NCBI RefSeq assembly: GCF_001428525.1
Contig: NZ_LMHW01000013.1
Location: 125,175 to 189,174, forward strand
Origin: Flavobacterium sp. Root186
Lineage (GTDB): Bacteria > Bacteroidota > Bacteroidia > Flavobacteriales > Flavobacteriaceae
Length of the DNA stretch: 64,000 nucleotides
Direction: 5' to 3'
In this document: in pieces, positions 1 to 8,641 of the stretch
Numbering within the stretch: the stretch's first letter is position 1
Layout: every line of letters starts with the position of its first letter
Program-made: the position numbers and the translations under genes
The notes under the pieces: generated by a model
Told to the model about the DNA's origin: nothing
Seen by the model: the letters and a program-made list of their open reading frames with translations, nothing else
The model's database searches: none

Positions 1-13
1 TTATAACAAATCA

Positions 14-640
14 ATGCCAAAAGGTAAAATTCTAACCTATAAGGTAGACAATTTTAGAAAACTACTGAAATTTACAAAAGAAGAAAACATCTGGTGGCGC
101 GATCAGATTGAAGCCGACATGGAATATGAAATGCTTTCGGAAGTGGGGCTTGATTTTAATCAGGAAAAAATGTACCAGAGCGGTTTCGAATTCAGAAGCT
201 TTGACGAATTCCCGGCGGAGTATTTAAATGATGTTCTTTTTTCTATTATTCTAATTTGCGAACATTCCCTAAACCTGCCTGATGTGCAATGGGGACATGA
301 CAGCAAAGTCTGGAATAACCTGGTCTTTAAAACCTTAAAAACGGGTTATGCTACTGAAATCAATGAAGAAGAAAAGCTAGAACTTTTAAATTTACTGCAG
401 CTATTAAATCCTTCAGATCCTAATTACAGTACACTAAAATCAGAATTTGAAGCCATCATCATGCTGGATGAATTTTTCTTTAAAATTTTGGCTGTTTTAC
501 ATGACAAATACAAGGACAACAACATTTGCCTGAATGCTATGTACGGACAAAAAACAAGTACCGCTCCAAAATGGGACAATTTTAATAAATACCAGACCGA
601 AAGGCATTTAAAACAAATTGGTTCGTTCTGCGATAATTAA
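14..640 (+). CDS. Hypothetical protein, family not recognised
   Basis: A 208-residue, acidic, apparently soluble protein with no signal peptide, membrane segment or catalytic motif that I recognise. It is rich in Leu, Asn, Lys and aromatic residues, and its middle part (about residues 75-165) looks helical. The reading frame stays open from the first ATG back to the window edge, so the true start could lie upstream. Codon use matches the neighbouring genes and no long competing frame exists, so I believe it is a real gene. It ends about 190 bp before a strong bidirectional terminator that it shares with the convergent DUF1254 gene. Confidence 0.6.
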   Translation: MPKGKILTYKVDNFRKLLKFTKEENIWWRDQIEADMEYEMLSEVGLDFNQEKMYQSGFEFRSFDEFPAEYLNDVLFSIILICEHSLNLPDVQWGHDSKVWNNLVFKTLKTGYATEINEEEKLELLNLLQLLNPSDPNYSTLKSEFEAIIMLDEFFFKILAVLHDKYKDNNICLNAMYGQKTSTAPKWDNFNKYQTERHLKQIGSFCDN

Positions 641-707
641 AAAAAGTATATCTAAATACAAAACGGGTGCAAATCTGGTAAAAGTGACACAATTTTTACA
701 TTAAATC

Positions 708-834
708 CTAACAGGACATCCAAACCAAAATGTTGGTGCCATTCAAAGACATATCCTGCATGTAATAAGCCAATGTCTTCAAATCTTCTGTAAAATTTAT
801 AGAAATTGTCCTGTCGAGGTCACCACAGCCAAAA
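708..834 (-). pseudogene. Possible C-terminal gene fragment
   Basis: On the minus strand an open frame runs through this interval and ends in TAG at 708-710. The translated stretch (ending in ...NGTNILVWMSC) has gene-like codon use, but I find no convincing start codon because it emerges from the terminator hairpin at 833-862. It could be the tail of a degraded gene or chance. I do not recognise the sequence. Confidence 0.2.
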
Positions 835-868
835 GGCGCCAATTGAAGAAAATTGGCGCCTTTTTTTA
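833..868. terminator. Bidirectional intrinsic terminator
   Basis: A 12-bp perfect stem (AAGGCGCCAATT and its complement) with a 6-nt loop, a T-run on the plus side and an A-run on the other side. It sits between convergent genes ending at 640 (+) and 905 (-). Confidence 0.85.
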
Positions 869-904
869 TATTTATTGATTAATAAGTTACCTTTTATTTA
901 TAGA

Positions 905-2440
905 TTACTGTTTAATAACTTGCGGTATTTTATATTTTCCACTTAAAACTTCGTCCGTAGGCTGATAGAATCTTAAAATCATATAAAAACCACCATCTGG
1001 AGCGGGTAGCCAGTTGTCCGTGTTGGCGGGTTTTGTATGGGAAATGGTAATTTCAAAAGTACCATCTGCTTTCTTGACAAACCCTTTAATGTCCTTACTT
1101 ATTTTATATCGGTTTAAATCATTTTTAACAAACAGTTTATTATTGGCATCATACATTGTTAACGACCAAAATGCATTTACTGGTGGTTCTTTTTCAAAGG
1201 TCATCTTATAAGTATTTTTACCGTCTAATTCGTTATTTTCACTGTCTGTGTATCGTATTGGGTACAAAGCTTCTTTTTCTCCCTGCCCCCCTAAATAAGG
1301 TCCCGCGATCATAGAACGTAAAGCATAATCATATCCAAAACTGTCCAGTTTGGTAACCCATTGCCATCCGTTTACTACTGCTGCAGCTGATTTTACTGAG
1401 GCAATAATAGTAAGCGGAGCTTCCAGCGTGGCATCATATAAACCTCTTAATTGATCTTTGTTCAATTTTGAAGGATCAAACTTACCTGGAGTAAGTCCAA
1501 TTTTTTCAAATTGACCAACCAATCCTTTGTCAACTTCATTAATTGGATTCTGAGCCATTACAAAGGCTAGCTTTTTATAAAATTTCAAACTATCATTTGC
1601 GGCAAGTTGTGGAAAAGATGGTAAACTATATTTTCCTTTTGATGCAGCACCGCCGTTAAATTCCGTTTGAGTGAGTAATTTAAATTGATCTTGTAGTTTA
1701 TGAAGTTCATCAATATTTTCGCCTTCTTTCACTGCTAATCTTCCCCAAAGCCAAACTTTTGGTGTTGTAGTGGTTATTACTTTAGTAACGCCTTTGGGAA
1801 TGACGCCTTTCCATCCAGGAGGGACAATAGCAAATTTGCCCGGTTTTGTACCGGTTGTTCTCCTGCCGATATAACTGATCAGATTTTGATACATATCAAA
1901 AACATCAACAACATAATAACGGTCTTTTGTGTCTGGCGTAATCAAAACCATTGGTTCTTTTAAATCTACAACAGCGCTCAAATAGAACGTATCGTTATTC
2001 GCTGTCGGCATATCAGCATCTGCAGATGTAGGCAATGAGCGTGCCCAGCCTATTTGATTTAAAGGTGCCCTGTAACTTGTAGCAGGTTTTGGATTTGGAA
2101 CAGTTATATAATCCCGCATGGTTTCTTCCATTCGAATGGGAGCATATCCCCACTGATAAGCCAATATTCCAATAGTTTTGGCAGCATAATAATCCCCAAG
2201 TTTCTGTACTTCGTTTGTACCGGCGACTTCAATAACGGGATCCTTCTTTGAGGCTATTTCCTTAAATAAACTGCTTGTTTCTCCATTTTCTTGTTTTGGA
2301 TTCTCTATTTCTTTTGAATCATTAGGACCCTTGCATCCAAATATTCCTGTTCCAACTGCAAAAACTAACAATAAGAGAATTGGTTTAATTAATGAAATAG
2401 TTCTTTTGACTGTAGCAATTAAATAGTTCATAAATATCAT
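905..2440 (-). CDS. DUF1254/DUF1214 lipoprotein (paralogue 1)
   Basis: A 511-residue exported protein. The N-terminus has a basic stretch, a hydrophobic helix (about residues 20-34) and a Cys in a GIFGC context, which suggests lipidation, although the -2 Phe is unusual for a lipobox. The body matches the DUF1254 plus DUF1214 architecture: an N-terminal half with NDTFYLSAVVDL and RYYVVDVFDMY, then a C-terminal beta-rich part with PPVNAFWSLTMYD and DNWLPAP near the end. The biochemical function of this family is unknown. It is a single transcription unit. A 24-bp palindrome at 2494-2517, shared with the other DUF1254 operon and the sulfatase, lies 54 bp upstream. An ATG three codons downstream (2431) is an alternative start. 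Confidence 0.85.
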   Translation of the reverse strand: MIFMNYLIATVKRTISLIKPILLLLVFAVGTGIFGCKGPNDSKEIENPKQENGETSSLFKEIASKKDPVIEVAGTNEVQKLGDYYAAKTIGILAYQWGYAPIRMEETMRDYITVPNPKPATSYRAPLNQIGWARSLPTSADADMPTANNDTFYLSAVVDLKEPMVLITPDTKDRYYVVDVFDMYQNLISYIGRRTTGTKPGKFAIVPPGWKGVIPKGVTKVITTTTPKVWLWGRLAVKEGENIDELHKLQDQFKLLTQTEFNGGAASKGKYSLPSFPQLAANDSLKFYKKLAFVMAQNPINEVDKGLVGQFEKIGLTPGKFDPSKLNKDQLRGLYDATLEAPLTIIASVKSAAAVVNGWQWVTKLDSFGYDYALRSMIAGPYLGGQGEKEALYPIRYTDSENNELDGKNTYKMTFEKEPPVNAFWSLTMYDANNKLFVKNDLNRYKISKDIKGFVKKADGTFEITISHTKPANTDNWLPAPDGGFYMILRFYQPTDEVLSGKYKIPQVIKQ

Positions 2441-2493
2441 TATTTAGGTTTATCTAAAATTAACTAATGATAATTTATTGAATAAATTATAAT

Positions 2494-2517
2494 GGTTTCA
2501 AGTTATAAGATGCAACC
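2494..2517. promoter_or_regulatory. Palindromic operator, shared motif copy 1
   Basis: Arms GGTTTCA and TGCAACC are separated by 10 nt containing TTATAA. The same arms, spacing and centre occur at 10194-10217 and 13131-13154, each 54-101 bp upstream of a minus-strand start (DUF1254 genes and sulfatase). The sharing is seen directly. The bound regulator is unknown. Confidence 0.65.
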
Positions 2518-2647
2518 AAAAAATTCTAAAGTAAATATCAAAAAACAGTTTAAGTTTTGTGGTAAAATCATCGCACACAAATTATTGCGTCGCCTCCAAT
2601 TTTGCTTATAATTTAACCTTTTAGACAGCTAGTTTATACCCAATAAA

Positions 2648-2685
2648 AAAGCACTGAAAACCAATCATTTTCAGTGCTTTTTCGA
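2648..2685 (-). terminator. Intrinsic terminator after M28 peptidase
   Basis: A 13-bp perfect stem (AAAGCACTGAAAA and its complement) with a 7-nt loop, followed by a T-run on the minus strand. It lies just after the stop of the M28 peptidase gene. Confidence 0.85.
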
Positions 2686-2698
2686 TTCTTTATATATG

Positions 2699-4003
2699 TT
2701 ACTTCAATTGAGTAGTATCTACTCTTGTTGGCGTATCTATTCCACTAATAATCGAAGAAGAACTTAATGCAATTGATTTTATTATTTGGGTCATGTTATC
2801 AATATCTAACGTTTCAAATTCATCATCGGCTGTGTGATACAGTAGCTCATTATCCATTTTTGAAGTAGATATCGTATGAGCAGGAACTCCGAGTTTGGCT
2901 AACGTAGCGTTGTCTGAACGGTAAAATAATTGTTGCTCCGGATAAGGATCTGCATAAAATTTAAAACTTGTGCCTGTTAAATTAGTTTGTAAAATCTGTC
3001 CCATATTCGACTTTTCGAAGCCTGTAATGTAAGCCGAGTTTTTACCCCATTTAGATTCTGTTCCTATCATTTCGATATTGAACATCGCAATCACTGTTTC
3101 TGGCGCAAGCTGTTTAGAAAAATATTTGGCGCCATACCCCCCTATTTCTTCCGCTACAAATGTGGTAAAAATAATAGTACGCTCGTTGTTATTTTGTTTT
3201 TTAAAATATTTCGCAAGCATAATTACTGCTGTTGTTCCGGCGGCATCATCATTAGCACCATTATAAATAGAATCTGTTGCAGGATGCGGAGCACCTTCTT
3301 CAGGAGAGCCTACTCCTAAATGATCATAATGTCCTGAAAAAATCACATACTCATTGGGTTTCGTTTTTCCGGGTAATACTCCAACAACGTTATTCAGTGT
3401 TTTTTTGGAGATTGTATTCGTTAATTCAACAGAAAAAGTGGTCGCTGCTGTGGTACCAAAAACAAACATAATCGTATTGTTTCCAGGATTCGCATTTACG
3501 CGATCAATATGTTGAATATTGGGTAAAACTTTATCAAATGAAGGGTCAACCAGTACCAAAAGATTTTTCGGACTTTTATAATATTCATTAAATTTCTCGC
3601 CAATGTTATCCCCTTTATTTATTTTTACTATAGCAATATCGCTTTTTTCAGTTAAAGAAACCTGAGGAAGGTAGGAGAATGTTGCCACCTGATTATTATT
3701 TATTTCTTTGCCGTCAATAGTAATTTTTGAAGAAACGGCTTTAGAGGAAGTCATCGAAAATTCTTGTCTGTAATTGGTTGCCGCATTAAAAGTTTGCAAA
3801 CCAATTGCTTTAAACTCTGATTCTATAAAGGTTGATGCTTTATCAATACCGGGAGTAAAAGTTCTCCTGCCCTGCATATCATCAGCCGAAAGTATTTTCT
3901 CTATACGAGTTACTTCCTTGTTCGTAATAATTTTATCAATCGATTGTCCGTGTATAGTATAACATTGACTTAGAACAAACATACTAACAATAATTTTTTT
4001 CAT
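2699..4003 (-). CDS. M28 family zinc aminopeptidase, secreted
   Basis: A 434-residue exopeptidase of the M28 family with a cleavable signal peptide (residues 1-19, ending HGQ). The co-catalytic zinc-site motifs are in order: FSGHYDHLGVG (His and Asp), NGANDDAAGT (bridging Asp), VAEEIGGYGAKYF (Glu-Glu pair including the general base), FYRSDNATLAKLGVP (Asp ligand region) and YHTADDEFETLD (His ligand). Members release N-terminal amino acids from peptides in the periplasm or medium. It is monocistronic with its own terminator. A 17-bp perfect palindrome lies 22 bp before the start codon. The family call is firm; the substrate is unknown. Confidence 0.9.
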   Translation of the reverse strand: MKKIIVSMFVLSQCYTIHGQSIDKIITNKEVTRIEKILSADDMQGRRTFTPGIDKASTFIESEFKAIGLQTFNAATNYRQEFSMTSSKAVSSKITIDGKEINNNQVATFSYLPQVSLTEKSDIAIVKINKGDNIGEKFNEYYKSPKNLLVLVDPSFDKVLPNIQHIDRVNANPGNNTIMFVFGTTAATTFSVELTNTISKKTLNNVVGVLPGKTKPNEYVIFSGHYDHLGVGSPEEGAPHPATDSIYNGANDDAAGTTAVIMLAKYFKKQNNNERTIIFTTFVAEEIGGYGAKYFSKQLAPETVIAMFNIEMIGTESKWGKNSAYITGFEKSNMGQILQTNLTGTSFKFYADPYPEQQLFYRSDNATLAKLGVPAHTISTSKMDNELLYHTADDEFETLDIDNMTQIIKSIALSSSSIISGIDTPTRVDTTQLK

Positions 4004-4024
4004 ATTTTACTTTTATAAATAATA

Positions 4025-4041
4025 TTTTGGTTAAACCAAAA
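4025..4041. promoter_or_regulatory. Palindrome upstream of M28 gene
   Basis: Eight-base arms TTTTGGTT / AACCAAAA around a single central A, 22 bp upstream of the M28 start. It could be an operator or a small 5' hairpin. Confidence 0.4.
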
Positions 4042-4323
4042 GTACGTTAATTAAAATAATCAAGGAAAAATAAAAACTAACAATAAAAAGTCGGGAGACT
4101 TTTATCAGGTTTAGAATTTCTAAGAAGCAAAAAAAATGCGCAAAGTCGGAGACATTTGTGGAGCGTTTTACAAGGATGACTTCGGAGAGCCAGGCAATTT
4201 AATTTTTTAGTTATATTCGGTTTTCAAGGATTTAAAAATGCTTTCCCCATGCTATATTTATCTACTGTCTTTTTTAAATTGAGATATAAAAACTTCTACA
4301 ATTACGTAATTTAAATTAATAAA

Positions 4324-4357
4324 AAAAGCAGTTCAAAATTAGGAACTGCTTTTTTAT
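4324..4357 (-). terminator. Intrinsic terminator after Crp-like regulator
   Basis: Stem GCAGTTC/GAACTGC extended by an A/T stretch, 8-nt loop, T-runs on both sides. It terminates the SDR-Crp operon. Confidence 0.75.
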
Positions 4358-4407
4358 TTAAAGATTATCTGTAGTTGAAAAAGCTGTAAATAACAATTAA
4401 ACTTTAT

Positions 4408-5010
4408 TTACGTAATTTCTTCATCTTGATCTTTTTTCGTTTCAAATGATGCTCTTCTTATTCGGCTTAAGGAAGATTGGGTAATCCCTAAATAGGAAGC
4501 TAAATAAGAAAGCGGTATTCTTTCTGCCTGAGCTGGAAAGTTATTTAAAAATTTATGATAACGCTCCTTGGCTCCCTCAGTCATCATAGGGCTGATTCTA
4601 TTGACTTTGTCAGCCAATCCTTTAGCCGTAATTTTTGCTATAATTTTATCCCACTCAATTATTGTGGATGACAATTCTTTCATTGCATTTTTGGAGAGCA
4701 TAAAATATTTACAATCAGTAACTGCCTGAACATATTCTGTGGATGGAATTTCAAGATTATAACTATTTATATCAGCCAGAAAATTATTTTCATCAATAAA
4801 ATATTTGGTAATTTCATCTCCCTTGTGATTGTAATAACAGACTCGCATAATTCCCTCTGTTAAAAAAATAATTTCAGTAGGTATCCTGCCAGCTTGATGG
4901 TAATACTCTTCTTTTTTAATTTCTCTGAAAACAAGCTTGCTTTTAATTAATTCAATTTGATGACTGTTCAAATTTCCAAATTGCAATAAATAGTTAATTA
5001 AGGTTTCCAT
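4408..5010 (-). CDS. Crp/Fnr-family transcriptional regulator
   Basis: A 200-residue one-component regulator. The N-terminal part (about residues 25-115) is a cyclic-nucleotide-binding-type beta-roll (for example IIFLTEGIMRVCYYN and DEITKYFIDENNFLAD). The C-terminal part has a winged HTH with a recognition-helix region YLASYLGITQSSLSRIRR. The effector is probably not cAMP, since the phosphate-binding cassette is not well conserved. This is typical of the large Bacteroidota Crp-like group. It starts 2 bp after the stop of the SDR gene, so the two are co-transcribed and it may regulate that operon. Confidence 0.88.
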   Translation of the reverse strand: METLINYLLQFGNLNSHQIELIKSKLVFREIKKEEYYHQAGRIPTEIIFLTEGIMRVCYYNHKGDEITKYFIDENNFLADINSYNLEIPSTEYVQAVTDCKYFMLSKNAMKELSSTIIEWDKIIAKITAKGLADKVNRISPMMTEGAKERYHKFLNNFPAQAERIPLSYLASYLGITQSSLSRIRRASFETKKDQDEEIT

Positions 5011-5012
5011 AG

Positions 5013-5822
5013 TTATTTCATTTGACTCATCACTAATTTATCAAATAATTTATCCGATACTATTTTTTTAATAAATAAAAATGGTTTTGCATTACTTGCA
5101 ATATAACGTGTTTTTGGTGATTTTGATTCAATACCCTTTGCTATTAATTTTGCAATTTCTACAGCTTCAATTGCTTTCTCTTTTTGAGCGGCATACGATT
5201 TTGCGACTGCATTTGCTAAATTTTTGTATACTGTTTTCCCGGAAATACGTATTAAATCGGCAGTTCCATTCTGGATCATTTCTGATTTTGTTCCGCCCGG
5301 TTCAATAACGATTACATCTATGCCAAATTGTTTTACTTCGTTACGCAGGCAGTCACTCAGTCCCTCAATAGCAAACTTACTGGCATGATACCAGCTTCCC
5401 AGCGGAAGCCCAACTTTACCACCAATGGAAGAAATATTTACGATTTTCCCAAACTTATTTTTTCGCATTTCAGGTAGTACCAATTGTATTAAACGTGCAG
5501 CACCAAAAAGGTTAATTTCCATTTGATTTTTTGCTTCTGCCATCGACACATCTTCTAATGCTCCATAAGATCCTAAACCGGCATTGTTTATTAAGATATC
5601 AATCCGGGAATCCTGATTCAAAATATTATTTATACATGACAAGATACTGTTGTCGTCTGTTACATCCAAAGCAATTACTTTCACGCCGTATTCTTCTAAA
5701 TCATGCAGAAGTTCTACTCTTCGTGCTGCACCATATACTTTGTATCCTCTTTGTGCTAAATAAATAGCTGTAGCTTTGCCTATTCCTGCTGAAGCTCCTG
5801 TTACCAAAACTGTTTTTACCAT
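5013..5822 (-). CDS. Short-chain dehydrogenase/reductase
   Basis: A 269-residue classical SDR with a Rossmann fold. It has the cofactor motif TGASAGIG at residues 7-14, ALDV(TD), NNAG near residue 88, the catalytic Ser in NISSIGG, and YHASK (active-site Tyr and Lys, about residues 144-148). The region after TGASAGIG contains AARR, consistent with NADP(H) preference. The length and the C-terminal part after the PGG motif fit SDRs annotated as oxidoreductases acting on small carbonyl compounds. The substrate is not predictable. It is the first gene of a two-gene operon with the downstream Crp-like regulator (2-bp gap). Confidence 0.9.
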   Translation of the reverse strand: MVKTVLVTGASAGIGKATAIYLAQRGYKVYGAARRVELLHDLEEYGVKVIALDVTDDNSILSCINNILNQDSRIDILINNAGLGSYGALEDVSMAEAKNQMEINLFGAARLIQLVLPEMRKNKFGKIVNISSIGGKVGLPLGSWYHASKFAIEGLSDCLRNEVKQFGIDVIVIEPGGTKSEMIQNGTADLIRISGKTVYKNLANAVAKSYAAQKEKAIEAVEIAKLIAKGIESKSPKTRYIASNAKPFLFIKKIVSDKLFDKLVMSQMK

Positions 5823-5868
5823 TTTTTAATTATTTCAAATTAATCATAATGTAAAAGTATGGGAACAA

Positions 5869-5908
5869 AAAACGATTGCATTTGCCAAATGACAAATGCA
5901 ATCGTTTT
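5869..5908. terminator. Long inverted repeat, probable bidirectional terminator
   Basis: A perfect 12-bp stem core (CGATTGCATTTG and its complement) around an 8-nt loop, flanked by A and T runs. It lies 47 bp upstream of the SDR start and before the transposase relic. It may stop antisense or read-through transcription; an operator role is also possible. Confidence 0.6.
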
Positions 5909-5950
5909 TATTTTCAGTAAAGTTTATTATAGTCTTTCCGCAACGATATC

Positions 5951-5973
5951 GCAGATTTACAATCTGTGCCCGC
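5951..5973 (-). repeat. REP-like palindrome, inverted copy
   Basis: This is the reverse complement (one mismatch) of the REP units at 6633 and 6739: GCGGGCACAGATTG-YAAATCTGC. It lies about 80 bp before the start of the REP-associated transposase relic, so the relic is bracketed by REPs in opposite orientations. Confidence 0.75.
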
Positions 5974-6051
5974 AAAGTAATTCCTTCAAAAACCCATAAA
6001 TAAAAAGTAAAACTTTCCACTATATTTTTTATTTTTGTAGGAAAAAAGCAC

Positions 6052-6603
6052 ATTTCGACAAAATACAAAGCAACAACAACTGAGGAAGCATATTTCATAA
6101 CTATAACTGCTGTAGGATAGATAGATATATTTACCAGACTAAATCAAAAAAATGTTTTAATAAATGCTTTAAAATATTGTCAGGAAAATAAAGGTTTAGA
6201 AATTTATGCCTATTGCATTATGAGCAGCCATATTCATTTACTCTGCAAAGGGACGAATGGTTTTATATTATCTGATATTATTAGAGATTTTAAAAAATTT
6301 ACATCAAAAAAAATGATACAGATTATAATAAATGAACCCGAAAGCAGAAGAGAATGGATGCTGGAATATTTCCAAAGTCATGTGAGCATTTAAAAAAGAA
6401 TCAGAATTATAAAGTTTGGCAAAATGGTTATCATGCGGAACATATTTACAGCAATAAATTTATTAAACAAAAAATAGATTACATCATAATAATCCCGTAA
6501 AAGATAAACTGTTAGTTTGGCTGAAAATTATTATTTTAGTTCGGCTAGGAATTATTCAGGATTAGAAAATGATTTAGATGTTGTTTTGTTATACTTATTT
6601 TAA
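6052..6603 (+). pseudogene. Decayed REP-associated tyrosine transposase (IS200-like)
   Basis: The translated pieces add up to a full-length RAYT/Y1-transposase of about 184 codons. The key motif YAYCIMSSHIHLL (the HUH His pair) is at 6219-6257, followed by pieces reading VWQNGYHAEHIYS, QKIDYI and YYFSSARNYSGLEND. It is broken in at least four places. The start position is ATT (6052). TAG replaces the expected Trp codon at 6118-6120. There is a frameshift near 6371-6381 and a one-base loss near 6491, where the IDYIHNNPVKD motif should be. Intact relatives are single-strand nucleases that act on REP hairpins. The copy is inactive but its REP partners remain. Confidence 0.85.
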
Positions 6604-6632
6604 ATGCTCAACTTTTGTATTTACTGTTCTAT

Positions 6633-6663
6633 GCGGGCACAGATTGCAAATCTGCGCTAACGG
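6633..6663 (+). repeat. REP-like palindrome, copy 2
   Basis: GCGGGCACAGATTG followed by CAAATCTGCG and CTAACGG. The central CAGATT-GC-AAATCTG can fold as a hairpin. It is 30 bp after the transposase stop. Confidence 0.75.
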
Positions 6664-6738
6664 TCGGTAGAAAATTATTTAGATGACGTTTTGTTGTACT
6701 TATTTTAAATGCTCAACTTTTGTATTTGCTCTTCTATG

Positions 6739-6767
6739 AGGGCACAGATTGCAAATCTGCGCTAACG
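6739..6767 (+). repeat. REP-like palindrome, copy 3
   Basis: Same core as copy 2 with an AGGGCACAGATTG 5' part. It is the end of the 105-bp duplicated unit. From 6770 to 7043 I see only AT-rich sequence and no gene. Confidence 0.75.
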
Positions 6768-7043
6768 GGTAACAAAATGAAAATTTTTTCTTTATGAAAA
6801 AATTCAGAAAAAGATATTTTTCTAAAACTTTTTAATTCTTTTAAATAAATTTCAATCATACATACGCGATTTAAAATATTATACATAAAAAGAAAACCTG
6901 TGGAGCAACAAAAATTAAACATAAATATTAGTTAGTCTGAAAAGAAAAACGAACACCAAAAATGCAGTACAAAATACACATTGAATTAAAAACTAGAGAT
7001 TTAAAGTTTAACGTTTAATAATTTAACAAGATCCAAACACCAC

Positions 7044-8534
7044 TCAATTTGTCTTTAAAACTGCCGGCGGGCTCCACTCATCATTTAAAGTTCTTTCTTC
7101 TGGCCAATAACACCTTACGTATAAAGAAAAAATGCCTTGTGGGGCAGGAAGCCAATTGTCGACTTTATCACTATCGGGTTTAGAATGTTGAACGTACAAC
7201 GTTAGTGAGCCATCCGCATTGTATTTTAAATTTTTATTTTTTGTTCCTAAAGAGTAACGTTTAAGCTCATTTGAAGCAAAAAAGTGGTGTTCGTCATAAA
7301 GGGTAAGTGACCAAAATCCTTTTACAGGTGGGGTTTCTCCTTTTGCAAAAGTAATCGTGTATTTATTGCTGCCTGATAATTTAACTCTCGTAGAATCAAA
7401 ATCCTGATAAAAATATTTAGATTCAATTGCTCTGTTTACAAATATGTTCGATTTAGCGCAGGCCGTTCTGGTCAAATAATCGGTTCCAAACTGCGCGCCA
7501 TTTTTTTGTGTGTTCCAGTTAAATTTTACCGGATATCCTACATTTTCAAATTGAAACAAAGGTTTTATAAGATTTTTTTCTGCATCTATCGCCGCCTGTT
7601 TTGCAATTGCTTTTAGTTTTGGATCTTTGTTAATGGCATCCAAAAACGATTGTACTTGTGTGTACCAAACTTCTTCGCCTTTGAGAGGAGGAACTTCTTT
7701 TAAAACAGTTGGAAGCTGGTCAAAAAACAGTTCAGGATTTACCCATTGCGTTTCTTGTTTTGCTACTACTTTATCAGCTGGAGTTTTAGGTAATTTTGTG
7801 TAATCTACTTTTTTCATTTTTCCATCAAAATCTGCTAATGGATACACATTGATCTGACTAATCAAGGGCTGAATAGCTTTTTTATCACTTGGATCATCAG
7901 ATTGGAAAGCACGTGGAATCACCACATTAAATGTCGTTGTTGATTTAAATACAGCGTTGATTCCATCAGGAACCTTACCTTTCCAATCGCTGCTGGTTAA
8001 TAGATAAAATCCCGGTTTAGTACCGTACATTTTTCCAAGTTTAGCAAAACCTTCTGTACGCTGATCACAAACCTGATAAACCCAAAAACGATCACCAAAA
8101 TCAGGCACCTGTACAATAACAGCGTCTTTAGTTAAATCTAATGGCGCTAGTCCGTAAACAACATCCTGATTAGGGCATGCAACCTCTCTTTCTTCAGCAT
8201 CAACATAATCGGTAAGCATTGCAATATGGTTAATTGACGAAAGTGGAAGTATTCCTTTTCCTAACACAGGATAGGGCACTTTTTCAAACATCAATTTCCG
8301 ATTATGCATATTAACCATTGGCCATGCCCATAAATAAATGTTGCCTGATAATGTTTTAATGTATTCTGGCGTCATATTGGTATTAGGTATCGGCCCTGAG
8401 ATCATTTCAGTTTTCACTGAATCACTTGCTGTTACAACAGCGGTGTCGCTCTCTTTGACATCTTTTTTACAGGAAGATATCAGACCAACAGCTATGAATA
8501 TCAACATCATAAATAGAAATATTTTCTTTTTCAT
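7044..8534 (-). CDS. DUF1254/DUF1214 lipoprotein (paralogue 2)
   Basis: A 496-residue lipoprotein: Lys-rich start, hydrophobic helix and lipobox LISSC (Cys about residue 22). The DUF1254 part includes GNIYLWAWPMVNMHNR and NQDVVYGLAPLDLT, and the DUF1214 part includes PPVKGFWSLTLYDEHH and DNWLPAPQG, with a C-terminus similar to paralogue 1. It lies 107 bp downstream of paralogue 3 on the same strand with no terminator between, so the two are probably one operon under the palindrome at 10194-10217. Function unknown; the family is often annotated as DUF1254 domain-containing exported protein. Confidence 0.87.
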   Translation of the reverse strand: MKKKIFLFMMLIFIAVGLISSCKKDVKESDTAVVTASDSVKTEMISGPIPNTNMTPEYIKTLSGNIYLWAWPMVNMHNRKLMFEKVPYPVLGKGILPLSSINHIAMLTDYVDAEEREVACPNQDVVYGLAPLDLTKDAVIVQVPDFGDRFWVYQVCDQRTEGFAKLGKMYGTKPGFYLLTSSDWKGKVPDGINAVFKSTTTFNVVIPRAFQSDDPSDKKAIQPLISQINVYPLADFDGKMKKVDYTKLPKTPADKVVAKQETQWVNPELFFDQLPTVLKEVPPLKGEEVWYTQVQSFLDAINKDPKLKAIAKQAAIDAEKNLIKPLFQFENVGYPVKFNWNTQKNGAQFGTDYLTRTACAKSNIFVNRAIESKYFYQDFDSTRVKLSGSNKYTITFAKGETPPVKGFWSLTLYDEHHFFASNELKRYSLGTKNKNLKYNADGSLTLYVQHSKPDSDKVDNWLPAPQGIFSLYVRCYWPEERTLNDEWSPPAVLKTN

Positions 8535-8641
8535 CTTTTTTGAGTTTTTATCTTACTTAAATCCCTAAAAACCACCTAGTCAGGATATTATATCTTTTTT
8601 AGTTTTCAAGAATCAGTATTGATTTTTGTAATTACTTTACG

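Larger units (their letters stand above)
4004..4407. other. Intergenic region, 404 bp
   Basis: Contains the M28 promoter region on the left and the terminator of the Crp-like gene on the right (4324-4357). At 4025-4041 there is a perfect palindrome TTTTGGTT-A-AACCAAAA, a candidate operator or leader hairpin for the M28 gene. Two similar AAAGTCGG...GAC stretches occur near 4087 and 4142. No gene is supported here. Confidence 0.5.
6565..6767 (+). repeat. Tandem duplication of RAYT 3' end plus REP (period 105 bp)
   Basis: The segment 6565-6663 (last 13 codons of the transposase, its stop, spacer and REP) recurs at 6670-6767 with only scattered mismatches. The last copy of the transposase C-terminus is therefore a second-generation fragment. 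Confidence 0.8.

Noticed and set aside
4136..4210. 24-codon ORF MRKVGDICGAFYKDD...
   Set aside because: Too short, no ribosome site or neighbour support, lies in a region of repeats.
5844..6098. 84-codon minus-strand frame across the transposase relic
   Set aside because: Runs antisense to the RAYT pseudogene and a REP; no features of its own.
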